Positions 33,094 through 45,706 of a stretch of DNA of 64,000 nucleotides are shown one piece after another. Positions within the stretch are counted from its first letter, which is position 1; each line of letters opens with the position of its first letter. The DNA is from Neopestalotiopsis rosae (taxonomy: Eukaryota; Ascomycota; Sordariomycetes; Amphisphaeriales; Sporocadaceae): assembly GCA_023078685.1 (NCBI GenBank), contig JALGAS010000002.1, positions 4,278,001 through 4,342,000 of the forward strand, given 5' to 3'. Both the position numbers and the translations under genes were made by a program. A model generated the notes under the pieces. The model searched no databases. It saw nothing but the letters and a program-made list of their open reading frames with translations, and had not been told where the DNA came from.

Positions 33094-36000
33094 GACAGAG
33101 AGGGAAGAAAGTGCGTGCCCTTTATAGAGTTGAGGGGGGCATGCAGTTGCAAGGATGAAAGGGCTAGAAAAGATGAATACTTTCAAACCTAGTAGTAGTA
33201 GGTAAGTAAGCAAGCTATCACTACTGTCCAGTCGTCAATTTTTTTCTGCTTTGAGCGGATAGGTGCCGAAGATGAAGGATAGACAGAAAGAGAAACCAGG
33301 ATATGGTTGGTAGGTTGATGAGCAGGGGCAAAAGAAAGCTGAGCGGGCTATCGGATCCCTCAAAGGTAATGTCGTAGGTATTAGCAGTACAGTAGACGAC
33401 GACTGTCAGATTCGTCTTCTCAGTCGGGCCAAGCGGGTCACCCGGCTGGTACTTTTCCAAGATAATGTGAGTTCTGCTTATGGCCATATGAAGAGCTCAA
33501 GTATGTGTATAGGTAGGTAGATCACTTGAAGCCTTTCTACTATATCATGGAGTTTCTGTTTGCGTGTTCCTCATCGTATCAGGACAGGACAGGGGGATGC
33601 GCAACGGCTGGTTGGTTACTGGGGGCCGGCAGCAATTACCATGTACACAACCTCTGGGTACTGTGGAACAGCAGCAGCTCTGCACTGGAAGCACAGGGCA
33701 AAATGTGGAGAGGACGAAGGTGCGGTGCGCGGCTCCGCAGCGGATAAAGTACGTACTTTGGTACTTGGGTAAGCAAGTTTGATGGGGAAGGAAAAGAAAG
33801 AAGTATCAAAAAATAAAATAGAATAAAATAATAAACAAAACGTGATTGCTTGTGCAGATGATTATTTATTGTGAATTTTCGTTTAAATCCCTTCGATCAT
33901 CCCTGGAAGCACGTTTTTTTAGGTTCGATATCAGTCCGAGTGCCGGGTTCTTTTGCTGCACTTCGCTTCCCGGATTTCGATAGTATCAGAAAGGTAAACT
34001 CGATGTTCTCATGTAAACGAAAACCATCATTAATGGTTCGGGAGCTAGAAAAAGGATCAAAACCACAAGCTGAATGCGTCAAGGTCGCTGCTGATTCTCC
34101 TTCCAATTTACCTGTACAATCATTTGAATTCAGTGGCAGGAGCGAAGAGCAAACACCAGAAGCCTCCAGTGCTCTTTCTGTCTTTACACGCACTTCCCCC
34201 CTGGCCACAAGTCGTGCTTCCCATATGCAAGCCGGCAGACAGACATACATACATACAGACATATTAAACTGGACTGGATTCTTCAATCCACTCGGGTCCC
34301 GACGCGGCCATCATTTTCCTTTCTTCCGTTCACCAAGAGAGAAAAATCAATTACTCACATATTACATCAGCTCTTTTTTTGTAGTAGCACGAACCCTGCA
34401 TCTGCCTGCTCATCTTGCAAACCTACATATATATGTATGTACATGCGCATATACATGAGAAGCAGCCTTGGTACTCAATGTACTGTACCCAGACGTACGT
34501 CAAGAAGCATTTCCCACCCCTCACCTCATTCCGCATATCGGTCGACGTGCATTGGGTCAGCAGCATCTCGATTATGTGCCAAGCTATGTGGTATATGATC
34601 TGACACATGAACAGCTACACAGATGGCGCGGCCAGAAAGTGCCTACACCTGTGATCAACAAGCCCGCTCTAACCTCTTTCTTTTCTGTCTCGCTCTACTC
34701 CTCCCCATGAGAAGATTGCCAACAGTCATGCATAAGGTCTGCATACCTACAGTAGCGCAACGGTTTTTCTATCCTTTCATTTGCTGATCCTTGCCTAGCA
34801 CGAAGACTCGCTAGCACCCGCGAGAAATATCGGCTTCTAGGCTTGGGTGGTGGGCTGAATATCGGAGACACGAGACAGGGCCGAAAGAAGTATTTCTCGT
34901 CACCTAGATTCGTATGGTCGCAGCCCTTTTCGGCAGACGAGCTGTCGACTATTGACGCGACTTGCAGCAAGGTCGTCCCACTATCCTAGCCTGGGCGCAT
35001 ACCACAGTGCTCTGCGCATATCCAGTACAGGGGTGGCAGATGATGGTTCCAGCGGCCGCCACTCAAATTCTCTGCGCCGTCACCATGAATATCGGATGAT
35101 TGTCCGCCTGCCGTCATCAGAGAGAAGCACCGCCGTTACACGATGCATAGTTGGCAGTCTGCATGGGTCCTAAGTGACACTGCTGCGCTGCTCTCAGAAT
35201 GTCGTCTGCTATGAGTTGCCTTGGCGCCGCCATCAACGAACAATGATATCTACAATTTCGCTAGCCAGGAAGCTGAAGGCCATCACCCGCCCGTCACCGA
35301 ATGACCGGAAGAAAAGCGTACTTGTGTACGCGCGAGCGCTCTCTGATACAATTGCCTTGAGTGCTCCAACGCTCCATGGGCGCAAATTTCGGGGCTATGC
35401 AACTGTCATGCGCCGAACCGAGTTCTGGCCTCCAACATTTCGATCTGTCATCTGTCATCTATGTCAATGGGGGCCGCCCTGGAGCTGTTGCTATTGGAGA
35501 CCAGGAGAAAGTCAGGGACTTATATCTTGCAGATGCAAACGCCTATAACGTGTCATTGGGACCGCTGCCGGACCGCTTCCCCTTCCGCTCACGGCAGGAT
35601 CTTAACTACAATGCAGTTCCCATTGATCGGGCGCGGATGATGTGACCCGACCGCTCACAGCAGCGACCCGTCACTCGCCCTATATCGATCCTTATATATT
35701 CTTGCGATTGAACCGAGATGTGGAGGGACGCATGGATCTCGCATGCCTCCCTAAATGATCGGATGTCCGCATGGCAAAGTTATAATAGACAAAATGACTG
35801 CTAAAGTGGGTTTGCCCGCGAGTACTGCGGAGCGGACTTACCTTTATGAAGAACCATCCAAGAATTCTATAAGGCGTTTGACCAACAATGCACGTCTAGA
35901 GTATCTTGGCTTCGGCTTCCTTGCTGGTCTGACTGACCAAGCAACAACCGACCGGTATCCCGAAGTTTTAATGGCTGATATTCGAAAAAAAAGTCATTAC

Positions 36001-37879
36001 CCATCTGCAAGTGCATAGAGCCCCCTTGCCTACGAACGCTGAATCTTACGCAGCTAAGCAAGGGTAAGAAGAAGAAAAAGCAAGTTAAACTTCACCACGA
36101 AGAAATTCACCAGGATTCTCAACTAGGACGGCCGCATCAACAAGAATGGAATGGCGAGGGACTTCACTGCAGGAGAGACGCCGGAAACTCATTCCGATAT
36201 GCACTTTCTAGGGCGATACAGCGGTTCCAGAAACTCAATTGCTGAGAGAAGCTGGCACTCTAAGCTGGTAGCTTGTCGTCATTATCTTAAGACATGGGGG
36301 TATATGCAACCTTTGACAGCCCTTGATACTCCGACGTCGCCGGAGTTACTACCCATTTGATCTGAATCGACTTTCTCATCGTGCCACTTCTGTGCATGAA
36401 TAGGTATATCGAGAGATTTTGCTGCGAGGTACTTGGATCAACTAAAATCAAAGCGAGTGGTCTAGTCATTTTCCTTCTACTTTTCGAAAAAGCCATCCTA
36501 CATACTTATCCCTTGGCCGTCGCCTCTCGGCCGCGATTAAGTCTGATTGGAAGAATCATCAGACGAATACTTCGACCCCAAGCATGACATCTTGGCCCGT
36601 TGAAGTATTCTATTGAACAGGCGAAGTATTATATCTCTCGAGGCAATGTGGCGGCAGCGGGAACCTGTCAATACGATGTAGATCACAAAATGGAGTACCT
36701 TGACTTTCGAATTTCGCTGGTCTGTCTGCAACGTTTTCTTTCGAAAGAACCGAGCAACATTCTTCGTTTAGCGACCATTCACAATTCAATTCGCCCAGGA
36801 GGATCGCCCGTGCCTAGCCAGAAGCTCCGCAAAGGAAAGACAAAAGCACGATGTGAAAAAGAAAAGAAAGTGGGCTCTTGATCCACAACGTGTTGCCCAT
36901 GTAAGGCTGCAGAACTCTTCTTTGGTCGCGTCTCGAGAGTTGATCAGCTCACTTCTTTCCTTCTTTGACACCCATATATGAGGACTACACGCTTGTCACG
37001 GGGTACTTTGGTAGCATCTTCAGGTCAACTCCCTGCGTGCCGTACAGCTGCGGAACAACCTCCGGAGACAATGGTCCATCTACAGAGTACATGAAGGCAT
37101 TCTTTTGCCGATCATGCTGCTCACTCGGCTCTTTCGCTTTTGCTGGTCACTTAGCCTCTTCTCATTGTTGTACTGCTCGCTTTCCGGTTATGACTGTGTT
37201 GGTAACTACCAAGACTTGTGGTGTTGTAGGTTCGCCATCAACTCAGGAACTCAAAATCGTCACGAGGCACAGCATGAGAACTACGAAATTTGGCAGATCT
37301 AAGTAATATTCTATAAGTCAATTTTGTGTCTCGTTTTCCATGAGAACACCCGCAGTCATCTTGACAAGCGTCGATACATCGTGGTTATGAAGATTAGAGG
37401 GTGGGACTCTGAACCCGCATAACCCTGAGCCAACCCTCCTATAGACTTGACTCACCACGCACACACATTTTGCCCCCCAATACCAAGAGTGTAGATCATC
37501 ACATATATCTTCATGTAGCAGCATTGTCTGATGATCTTGAACGCGTCATGTGTTGTTGTAATCAATATCATTCCTGTAAACTATCTATCGAGCATGTCTT
37601 GCTGCTCAATGCATGCATGCTAGGGTTGTCCAAGATGCTACGCACCTTGACCCATTTGCCTTTGGATCCTTATATCCCATGATTCCCGCAAATGCAGCGA
37701 GGGGCCATCCCAGCCAGGAAAATGCAATCAATGCTAACCTTCCAAAGAAACCGGGGACTGACAAACAGAAACTCCTTTGAACTCCTTCCTATGCGGGGTA
37801 GTAGATATGTATTTGCATCTCATTGTCAATCCAAAATTGATTCATTTAAAAATCCGACCAACTATATCTCGATCCTATT
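33094..37879. other. Gene-poor 4.8-kb interval
   Basis: Between the polyQ gene start and the ADAM gene 3' end I see no firm gene. It contains AT-rich and ACATAC-type simple repeats (about 33790-33840 and 34240-34470). A protein-like patch near 35.2-35.6 kb is listed separately. No transposon ends, tRNA or rRNA are recognised. Confidence 0.5.
35174..35642 (+). pseudogene. Possible degenerate coding remnant
   Basis: Two overlapping plus-strand frames (35174-35548 and 35361-35645) carry protein-like text, such as ARKLKAITRPSPNDRKK in one and GDQEKVRDLYLADANAYN in the other. A frame change would be needed to join them. No domain is recognised, and there are no good splice sites. It may be chance, or the remains of a lost gene. 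Confidence 0.2.
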
Positions 37880-40261
37880 CTAAGCGTATCGCGCTGTTTG
37901 TATGCGACTCATCGGTTGTTGGCCTCCATACGGCGCGTACGGCGGCGGCATTCCTCGGTTCATTTGGCTGCCAGGACCGCGAGGCTGCGATCGGGGCATG
38001 TTGCCTGCAGACCATCCCGGTGGTGGTCCTCCGCGTGGCCAGCCTTGTTTAGGCAGAGGCCGAGGGACAGTCTTGACGCGCTTTCTTCCTCTGCAGCGAC
38101 TGAAGCAGCAGCAACAGATGGCAAGTAGGAGGAGACCGCCCACGACTGATGCAACGGGTATCACGACATTCTTATTGTCCTTGAGCCACCCGCCGACCTC
38201 GTCTGCAATGTTTGAACCCTCGCATTTGCCATTGCTACACTTGCCACCACCTTGGCATGGAGTTCCGTCCAGGAAGTACTGGTTCAAGTTATAACAAGTA
38301 TTGGAACCCAGGCGTGATGAGGAGCACGACAAGAGGCAGCCCTGCGAATTACATGCTGCAGTGCTGTTGTCGGTAACGAGAGCTCCCACCACGTTCCTGC
38401 ACTGCAAGTCTCGGGATGTGCATTGTCCGGATGCACAAGTAAGACCGGCGCCGTCCGAGCCGCAAGACGTCCCGTCGTCTGAAACCTTGTCCTCGGGACA
38501 TGTAGCCGTGGTACCCGTACAAGTCTCTTCGGGATCGCAGGTACCTGTGCTAGCCCGGCAAACTTCGGTCGATGCCTTGTATTGGCACGAGGACGAACAG
38601 CAGTCCTCATTTGCCGGATCGCATACTGAGCCCGATGTGAATTTACACGTCGTGGCGTCACAACAAGAATTCTCTCCGCAGCCATCCGTGCCTCCACAGT
38701 CACAGTCCTCTCCCTGTTCGACGATTCCGTTACCGCACTGACTTCCGGTGATGGTGACGACGTCCTTATTGTTGGTCAAGCAGGTTGATCGAACACTGTT
38801 TCGTTGTAGTGCAGAACATATGTTGCCAATACTGCAGGGTGAAAACGCTGTAATATCCTCGCCTGTAGACGGATTCATCATGTATTTCCCGTTGGCATTA
38901 CATGTGGAAGTGCTGAGAGGGCAGCACTGCTGCATCGATACGGAGCCGTCCGAACATGTGGACGAGATACAATCATGGACAGCACCAAAAGTGTGACCAC
39001 TTTCATGAGCAAAGACTTGCCACTCTGTTGAGGTTCTGACCACCACATTGGCGCCAGAGGTGGTATCATTGCCATCACCGGTGCCAACAACGCAAAGCTG
39101 GCCCAGCCAGGCCAGACCAACGGCGGAATCCGTGTTGCATGTGCTCAGCAGCGTCCAGTAGGCATTGGTGTCATTGCGTTGACCTCTCCAGGCCGAAAAG
39201 AGACTGAGACGGTTGCTGATGGTGACGCTGTCGCTACAAGCCACGTTCCAAGGAGCTGTTTCTAGTGCAGTGCCCGGGCACGCTGCGTCGCTCACAACCA
39301 AGTCATGAATTCCCAAGGAGATGTTGAAAGTGCTTTCGTACACCTCAGATGCAGCACTCACCATTTGGATGATGTTACTTCTGGCATCTTCCTTGCTGTC
39401 AAATTCGGCGGTATATGTGCAGTCTGTTGCGATGCCCACCAACGCGACCTTGCGAGAGGTTGGGCACCCGTCAGTCGAGCCAATAGTGCTGGCAAGGTTG
39501 ACACCAGCACCGTTGCCACCAGTTGGCGTGTCGTCGTCTCTAGCGAATAAATCGTGACCGCCAGCAGGAGACATGATGCTGAGGTCAATGCCGGTAAAGA
39601 TGGGATGGTCCAGATCCATGTTGAAGTCCAAGGTATCCGAATCACAGCCGGATTCACCCAGTCCACGCTTCAGCTCGCCAAATGAGTTGTGAGTCGGCAA
39701 TACATCGGAATCCCTCCATACAACCATGTATTCGTCCTTGGAAAACTCGGCCACCGGGTCCTCATGATGTTGTGTCTTTCGGTAATTGGTGCTAGTTTGT
39801 ACGTGGTGAATGACGCCATCTAGCCTGAACGTTCCCTCGAATATGGGTTTGGCGCCATCGCGATAGACGGACATGCGCGCCCATCCAGCCTTCAACCACT
39901 CTCCATGATCCGGGTGCTTGATAAATGCGTCACCCTTGAAGACCTTGTGGTCTGATCTTACAATCGGTTCCTCACGGTTGATGGATCCATCGGCGTTTAG
40001 ATATTGTATTGTCGCATCATCGGACAAGACATCATAATTAGGCTGTAGCGTCAAGCGCACCTTGTCGTTGGCGTCATGAAGCAAAAAAGTGAGCTCGAAG
40101 GAAGAGTGAGCATGGACGCGCTGCGACGGCGTATGCAGTATTGGCTCGTCCACGCGACTGATATAGCTTAGAGCATTTCTCTTGGTCGAATGCGCATCCG
40201 CTAATAAGGGGGAGAAGGTTAGCAGCACGGCGGCGGCGACGGCCCCAAGAATGCCGCGCAT
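37880..40261 (-). CDS. ADAM-type metalloprotease with disintegrin domain (ADM-B-like)
   Basis: An intronless 793-aa type I membrane protease of the adamalysin (M12B) family, like ADM-B of Aspergillus. A signal peptide is at about 1-23 and a prodomain to about 265. The reprolysin domain carries the zinc site HESGHTFGAVHD at 419-430 and a Met-turn at YMMNPS near 460. A disintegrin domain at about 508-590 (CGNGIVEQGEDCDCGG, then CRASTGTCDPEETC) is Cys-dense, as is the following Cys-rich region to about 680. A transmembrane helix at about 699-720 is followed by a short basic, Pro/Gly-rich cytosolic tail (RPLPKQGWPRGGPPPG). Catalytic His and Glu are intact, so it is probably active at the cell surface. 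In fungi its substrates are largely unknown. Confidence 0.95.
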   Translation of the reverse strand: MRGILGAVAAAVLLTFSPLLADAHSTKRNALSYISRVDEPILHTPSQRVHAHSSFELTFLLHDANDKVRLTLQPNYDVLSDDATIQYLNADGSINREEPIVRSDHKVFKGDAFIKHPDHGEWLKAGWARMSVYRDGAKPIFEGTFRLDGVIHHVQTSTNYRKTQHHEDPVAEFSKDEYMVVWRDSDVLPTHNSFGELKRGLGESGCDSDTLDFNMDLDHPIFTGIDLSIMSPAGGHDLFARDDDTPTGGNGAGVNLASTIGSTDGCPTSRKVALVGIATDCTYTAEFDSKEDARSNIIQMVSAASEVYESTFNISLGIHDLVVSDAACPGTALETAPWNVACSDSVTISNRLSLFSAWRGQRNDTNAYWTLLSTCNTDSAVGLAWLGQLCVVGTGDGNDTTSGANVVVRTSTEWQVFAHESGHTFGAVHDCISSTCSDGSVSMQQCCPLSTSTCNANGKYMMNPSTGEDITAFSPCSIGNICSALQRNSVRSTCLTNNKDVVTITGSQCGNGIVEQGEDCDCGGTDGCGENSCCDATTCKFTSGSVCDPANEDCCSSSCQYKASTEVCRASTGTCDPEETCTGTTATCPEDKVSDDGTSCGSDGAGLTCASGQCTSRDLQCRNVVGALVTDNSTAACNSQGCLLSCSSSRLGSNTCYNLNQYFLDGTPCQGGGKCSNGKCEGSNIADEVGGWLKDNKNVVIPVASVVGGLLLLAICCCCFSRCRGRKRVKTVPRPLPKQGWPRGGPPPGWSAGNMPRSQPRGPGSQMNRGMPPPYAPYGGQQPMSRIQTARYA

Positions 40262-43200
40262 GGTATTATAAAATAGTAAAGTGGTCCCGAAAAGAGGGAA
40301 GGCTTCCTCGAATTTACACCACCATTCAGGATCGTCGTCGTGTATTGAAGTAGAGGTACGGTATGGAGATGTCAGGCCGGGCCAAGATCACACGGGAGGG
40401 AGAAGAGGTGTGCTTGGTTGCAAATCTTGCCTGCCGCCGTTGAGTTGTAGAGTTTCGCAACGGACACGGTATCGAGCGCATAGGCACAGACAGAGCAAGA
40501 AACGAGGAATGATCGGAAAGAAGTGAACGACAATTAAGTGCGGATTCTCGTTTGGAAATGAACACGAGAAAGGCGTCCTTCGTTTACGTGGGACTTGGTC
40601 GGCTGAGTGGGTTCCCAAGGAACTTGCGGCCGGCTTGGCGATGGAGTGCGTCTGTTCTGCTGGGCGAGGGAGCGAAAGCGTCTTTGCCGTGAGTCCCGAG
40701 TCCTGCTCTTGGCAGCAGCCTTGAGAGTGAGAGAGAGTCAAGTGTGGCGGCGGCAATGCAAAGGCAGTCAGTCCGGACTGTGTATGCCGTGACACCAGTC
40801 AAAAACACTCCAATATTGGAGTTTAGGAAAAATGGACTAGACAAACAATACACAGACGGACGGTGGAACAGGAAAGGAAAGGCTCTGGAAAGCGGGAAGA
40901 TCCAAAAAAAGGAAAGGTGGTGGTGATGTTTCGGAACTAGCTACCCAAGCATAGACGAGGCGGGCGCCGAGTACACAGTAGGTAGCCCAGCTTAATTGAA
41001 TGAACGTTGAACCGAACGAAGGAACTGAACTGAACCGGCCGAACAAACCAAAAAGAAGGTTACAGGGGCAGTGCAAGGAAAAGAGGAACACCAACCATGC
41101 TAATCTTAGAGGGATGGGTACCACCACCACCCTAAAATGCATGTCAATATGTAATGGAGGGAGGAAACCATCGAAGATGCATTTGAAAAAGGATGGATGG
41201 GGACAAGGGGGGTGGGTAAGTGGGTTGTACTCTGTAGTTGGTCCAGTTCTTGCCAGCCCAGCCAAACTGGAGAAGGAGAAGGTCCGGTCTTTGCTGAGAC
41301 CAAATGAGATGCCAAGATGCCCAGGTGCTTCCAATGGACCAGGGGGAAGAATTCGGGCGACTGGGCGAATGGCACCTGCAAATGCAAACTTTAGTGGACG
41401 TGTGCGTGTGAGTGTGTGGTAAGCAAATGCCTGATGCCGCATCCCGAGAAGGAAAGATGCGAAAACAGACGATGGATATTGGACAATATTTGAGATGAAT
41501 ATGCAGCTGATAGACAATATCCAAAGTTGGACACAAATTATACAGCCCTTCTATGCTTCTTACGCGCCACTTCCCTTCACACAAGAGAAGCCTGATGAAA
41601 GGGCATTCTTCCAAACATGAATCAGGCTGCTAACATGTACAGTATTCTCTCTCGTCGGCTGCATGCATGTCCATGTTGCTAAATGTAGCTACAGACTTCG
41701 CAGGGTACTCAGGGATGTTTCCGGCAGTCCAACTTGCCCTTGAGGCGGGCAGGCATTGTTGAGAGCGAAGCCAGCACCAACGGCCCAGGCAAAGGCGCTG
41801 GCGTCAACAAGCGCCGACCTGCACATGGTAGTCAGACGAGCTCTTGGCTGTCTGAGTCGACGACATGTTTTCTTGGAAGACCAGGCCAAGATTGAACGGC
41901 CGTCCTATGTATGCGCGCTTGCCCCCTCCCCCTCCAGGCCTCTCAACCCCCAAACCCGCAGCCTCCCCCGGCGAATCCGTTTCACAACTTCTCTGACGCC
42001 CGAACGTCTTGGTGTATGTGGAGATTGTCCTTAAACCCGGTCACGACCCAATCTTCGAAATGCTACATTCAGTACGATATAGATTGAATCCATTTCATCG
42101 AGAAATGGACGCGGAATGACTAGATTTAAACTTCATAGAGAGATGCCTCTTGCGGAGGACTCAAGATGCATCTGGACATGACAGCAGACCATGTGGCTTT
42201 TCACACTCTGATTGGGGATTGGCAGCACCAAAACTCACGCGTCCGAACAAGCTTAAAACAAGAATTTTGTGGGGTCTTTTAACCTTGTATTTTTGCTGGT
42301 ACCCAGTAGCGTTAAAGTCCCACTGCCACGGTTCTCTGCGAGCAAGCCCAGTCCATGTGTGTCCATGTGGCAATGTCACGTCACAAAATATGCGGAGGTT
42401 TTGAACGGATGTTCGGAGTTGTACAACACACACAAGTAAACAAACACACTTCATATTGAGGGGGGAAATGGTTATCGGCCCGCCCATATCATGAATCATG
42501 TCAATGACTGCCCAGAAAAAGTCGTCGTGTCTTTTTGGGCTGAGCAGCACCGGTGACACCCTCAACCAAGCAAGGTGACGTGATCGTCCATCTGAGAATG
42601 GATTACCTGTCAGCCACTTGCATACAAAGAGTCCTAGATTCAGCTCCGAATAGCTAGCTCCTCTTTTTTTTTTTCTTATCGCCGATTCCTTTCTATAGGC
42701 CGAAACGGGACGAATCGGCTGAAAGAATATGATATTGCTTCCAGTGACTTTCCAGACCGACTGTCGATATCTGCCGCGATGCACATGTACCAAGTCGGTA
42801 AGGCTGTTGAATACGGGAGGCAGCCAATACACGTAGATAGTGGTCTAGATCGACATCGTTCTAATCGCGCAGATTACAAAGCATACTTTCATGTAATTTC
42901 CATTCGTGATGGCATGTTTCTCCTTTTCAAGTGTTAGTCATCAAAAGCATTATAGCGACGAGCAAGGACAGATTGGTTATTGTTCTCGTCTATACAGACC
43001 GGCACTGCGAATACCTTTCAAGTTGAAATACCTACAGACCACAAATCGTGATTACTTGAAGTGCACTGTCTTGCACTGTCTGGCGTTGTCCGTTGAAGTG
43101 AATTTTAAAACAAGAAATTGAGTCATTAGTTACACATCTAAGAGTGGAAAACTACATGAAAACTATTGAAATAATGGCATGGCACTCGGCAAGAATGACT

Positions 43201-43724
43201 GATCTGGAAGCACTGCACCCCAGTTCGAAGTTCTTCACATTTACAGAACACAGGGAGTTGAGGCTGTCAGAAACTCTGGCAGTTGCTATTTCGAATAATT
43301 GGAAAACATATCATGTCTCAACAGCAGAAAGATCACGTTCCTTCCTATCTTCATCTAAGTGCCACAGAATGCTCTCAGTATTGAGAATCTCTAGTTCCTG
43401 CCTGTCCTAATACAACCTCAACAGCCATATCAAAACTCCCAAGAACCTGACGAGTTGCCCATCATCGGCAAGTGCCCAAGCTCCTAAGCATTCATCTCTT
43501 TCGAAGACGCGAGGGCAAGTTCCTGTCTAACATCAACTTCAAGAGTCCATCTCCAGTCACTCTCCTACATACACAGGGTTTATGAGTACACTCAAGTCTC
43601 TAAACCATGACAGCCTCGATTGACTCTTGATCCATGTTGCCATAACCATCTCTTACGCCGCTATACTCCCAAGTACTTCACGATATCGGTTTCCAATTGA
43701 TAACAAGAGCACCTTCCTTCGACA
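40262..43724. other. Divergent 3.5-kb intergenic region
   Basis: It separates the ADAM gene from the 2EXR/F-box-like gene. The part next to the ADAM start is GC/AG-rich and may hold a long leader. A 223-codon minus-strand frame at 42161-42832 has no domain and is not called. Confidence 0.5.
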
Positions 43725-45137
43725 ATGCTCAGAAGAAAGACCGCCAAGTCAGTCTCCCGTGACCGCGGAGGCGGCAGAAAGAAGCAGCAGACGCCCAAGT
43801 TACCACCCACGGTAAAGCTAGAAGCCCCTCCGCCCATGCACCACCAAGTCGTTGCCCTCATGAACGCCGCTTATCCGGGCCAGAAGCGTCTGACCAATGC
43901 CTGGGATGACCGTCGCGGCGACCTCAAACGGCGCCGCACCGAATCGATGGTGCCTCTGCCCTGGGAGATACCAGGCGAGGCAAGAAGAAACCATCTCGGC
44001 GAGAAGATGGAGAGTCCGCACTATACCATGAAGCATCTCAGTGGCATGGTAGACAATAAGCTTCTCCTTCAAAAGCGTGTGTCTCACTGGCAGAAATCAA
44101 TGTCGACAGCCAGTCAGAATCCTCAGAACGCCCTTGGAGCCTTTGCCAAAATCCCGACGGAAGTTCGAGACATGATCCTATCGTACCTGCTCGTCCACTA
44201 CAACGACATCCGCGTCCTCAACAACTGGTCCCTAGTGTACGAGCGCTCGCGACCGAACCTGCACCTGAGCATCCTTCGAGTCTGCCGCATTTTCCACCAG
44301 CAGGGCATCCGCATCCTGTACGGCGACAACACTTTTAAGTATCTAGTTCGCGACCCCAGCCCGCTGGACCCTTCCACGCAGCTCATGCTCCACCACGTCT
44401 ACAACAGCAACCACATCCCCATGGACAAGCACATTCATCTGGTCAAGAAGATCAAGCTCGTCGTCGAGGCCAACCGCATGCACTGGTATGACATTCGCGA
44501 GGCCGTCCCGCGCGCCCTCATCAAGTTCACTCCGAGCCAACTGCATACGGTAACGATCGAGCTGCCGGCTCAGACGCGAGAGTGTCTCCATCTGGACCCC
44601 GATTTGGGCACTACCTTCGACGACGTTCCCGTGTCTCACTGGTTCCGCGGCAACTCACTCGTACTCAAAACTCTGCAGCAACTTAACTGCCAGTTCATCC
44701 GCGTGCTCGCCTTGACGTACGAGAACGAGTACTTTGAGGCCCTCATCGATCGACGCGCTCACTTTAGCCAACGCGGCACCGGAGACGGTCGTGCGGACCT
44801 GTGGAGTGAGGATGGACTCATGCTCAACAACCGCCAAAAGGAAGCCAAAAAGTCCCGCGGCCGGCTCGGTTCCCTCTGGTATTGGCTACGACAGCTGGCG
44901 GTCGAGGGCTCGGCCGACGACGACGGACCCTTTCGCCAGCATGTCGCGGAGCCCGAGGTCTCGAAACATCTCGAGCTACAGGTACCGGTCCCATCGGCGA
45001 ACAGCAGACATCCGAGCCGGACTCTGCGCAGCACCAGAGGCTGGTTCAACTACAATGTTGGTGATGTTGTCGGCGGAGCAGAAAGCGACGACGAGTATCA
45101 GGATGATGGGCACAACCATGACGACGATGACGACTGA
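43725..45137 (+). CDS. 2EXR/F-box-like domain protein
   Basis: Intronless, 470 aa. The N-terminal 100 residues are basic and disordered (RRKTAKSVSRDRGGGRKKQQ, later KRRRTES). Near 145-215 the text AFAKIPTEVRDMILSYLLV then LHLSILRVCRIFHQQGIRILYGDNTF is typical of the fungal 2EXR/F-box-like family, which is greatly expanded in Pezizomycotina. The basic patches suggest nuclear location. The C-terminus ends in an Asp/His-rich acidic tail. Function is unknown; an SCF-type adaptor role is only by analogy. The Met at 43725 starts a clean frame with no competing upstream Met. Confidence 0.85.
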   Translation: MLRRKTAKSVSRDRGGGRKKQQTPKLPPTVKLEAPPPMHHQVVALMNAAYPGQKRLTNAWDDRRGDLKRRRTESMVPLPWEIPGEARRNHLGEKMESPHYTMKHLSGMVDNKLLLQKRVSHWQKSMSTASQNPQNALGAFAKIPTEVRDMILSYLLVHYNDIRVLNNWSLVYERSRPNLHLSILRVCRIFHQQGIRILYGDNTFKYLVRDPSPLDPSTQLMLHHVYNSNHIPMDKHIHLVKKIKLVVEANRMHWYDIREAVPRALIKFTPSQLHTVTIELPAQTRECLHLDPDLGTTFDDVPVSHWFRGNSLVLKTLQQLNCQFIRVLALTYENEYFEALIDRRAHFSQRGTGDGRADLWSEDGLMLNNRQKEAKKSRGRLGSLWYWLRQLAVEGSADDDGPFRQHVAEPEVSKHLELQVPVPSANSRHPSRTLRSTRGWFNYNVGDVVGGAESDDEYQDDGHNHDDDDD

Positions 45138-45706
45138 AGTTTTGTCAACTAATCACCACCCCGCTTGGACCAGACGTAGTACGCACATACTATCAATCTG
45201 CAGTCTTCCTCCCGCTATGTCATTACCAGCCTTGATCAGACGAACGCGTCCCGCGAGCGCAAAAGATGGGTAAGTATCATCATTACCAAACTGAGTTCCT
45301 CGGCGCAAGATCTCGTGCATAAGAAGAGATTGCAAAACGATCATTATCGAGTTATTGATCGTGTCCGATATTGGCGTCTCTGGCGCCTTATTTCAGTTAG
45401 CCCATTTCGCGCATCCTTTTTACTATGGTATCATCCATCCCAGATGTTTCTGTACGTCGTCATTTCAAGGATTCACTAGGAGTAGGCGTACGATGCCTTT
45501 CTTTTCCATCACTTGCGTTGTCATTTTGCGATCGATTCCAGATAATCTCTAAGTCATAGAAACTGGTCAAAATATACAATTTCTCGAATTCTTTTTTCTT
45601 TGGGTTTGTCGGTGATTGGTGGTCACATGTGATACGAAAAGAGACTCATACCCTTTTATTTTGCTCGATTGGTGGGTGATTTGTTGTATTGAATAGATTA
45701 GTTTGC
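45138..45706. other. Convergent 3' flanks
   Basis: 570 bp between the stop codons of the 2EXR/F-box-like gene and the polymerase delta subunit gene. Nothing else is recognised. Confidence 0.5.

Noticed and set aside
42161..42832. 223-codon minus-strand open frame in the ADAM/2EXR interval
   Set aside because: No recognisable domain, and composition looks random. No splice partner was found.
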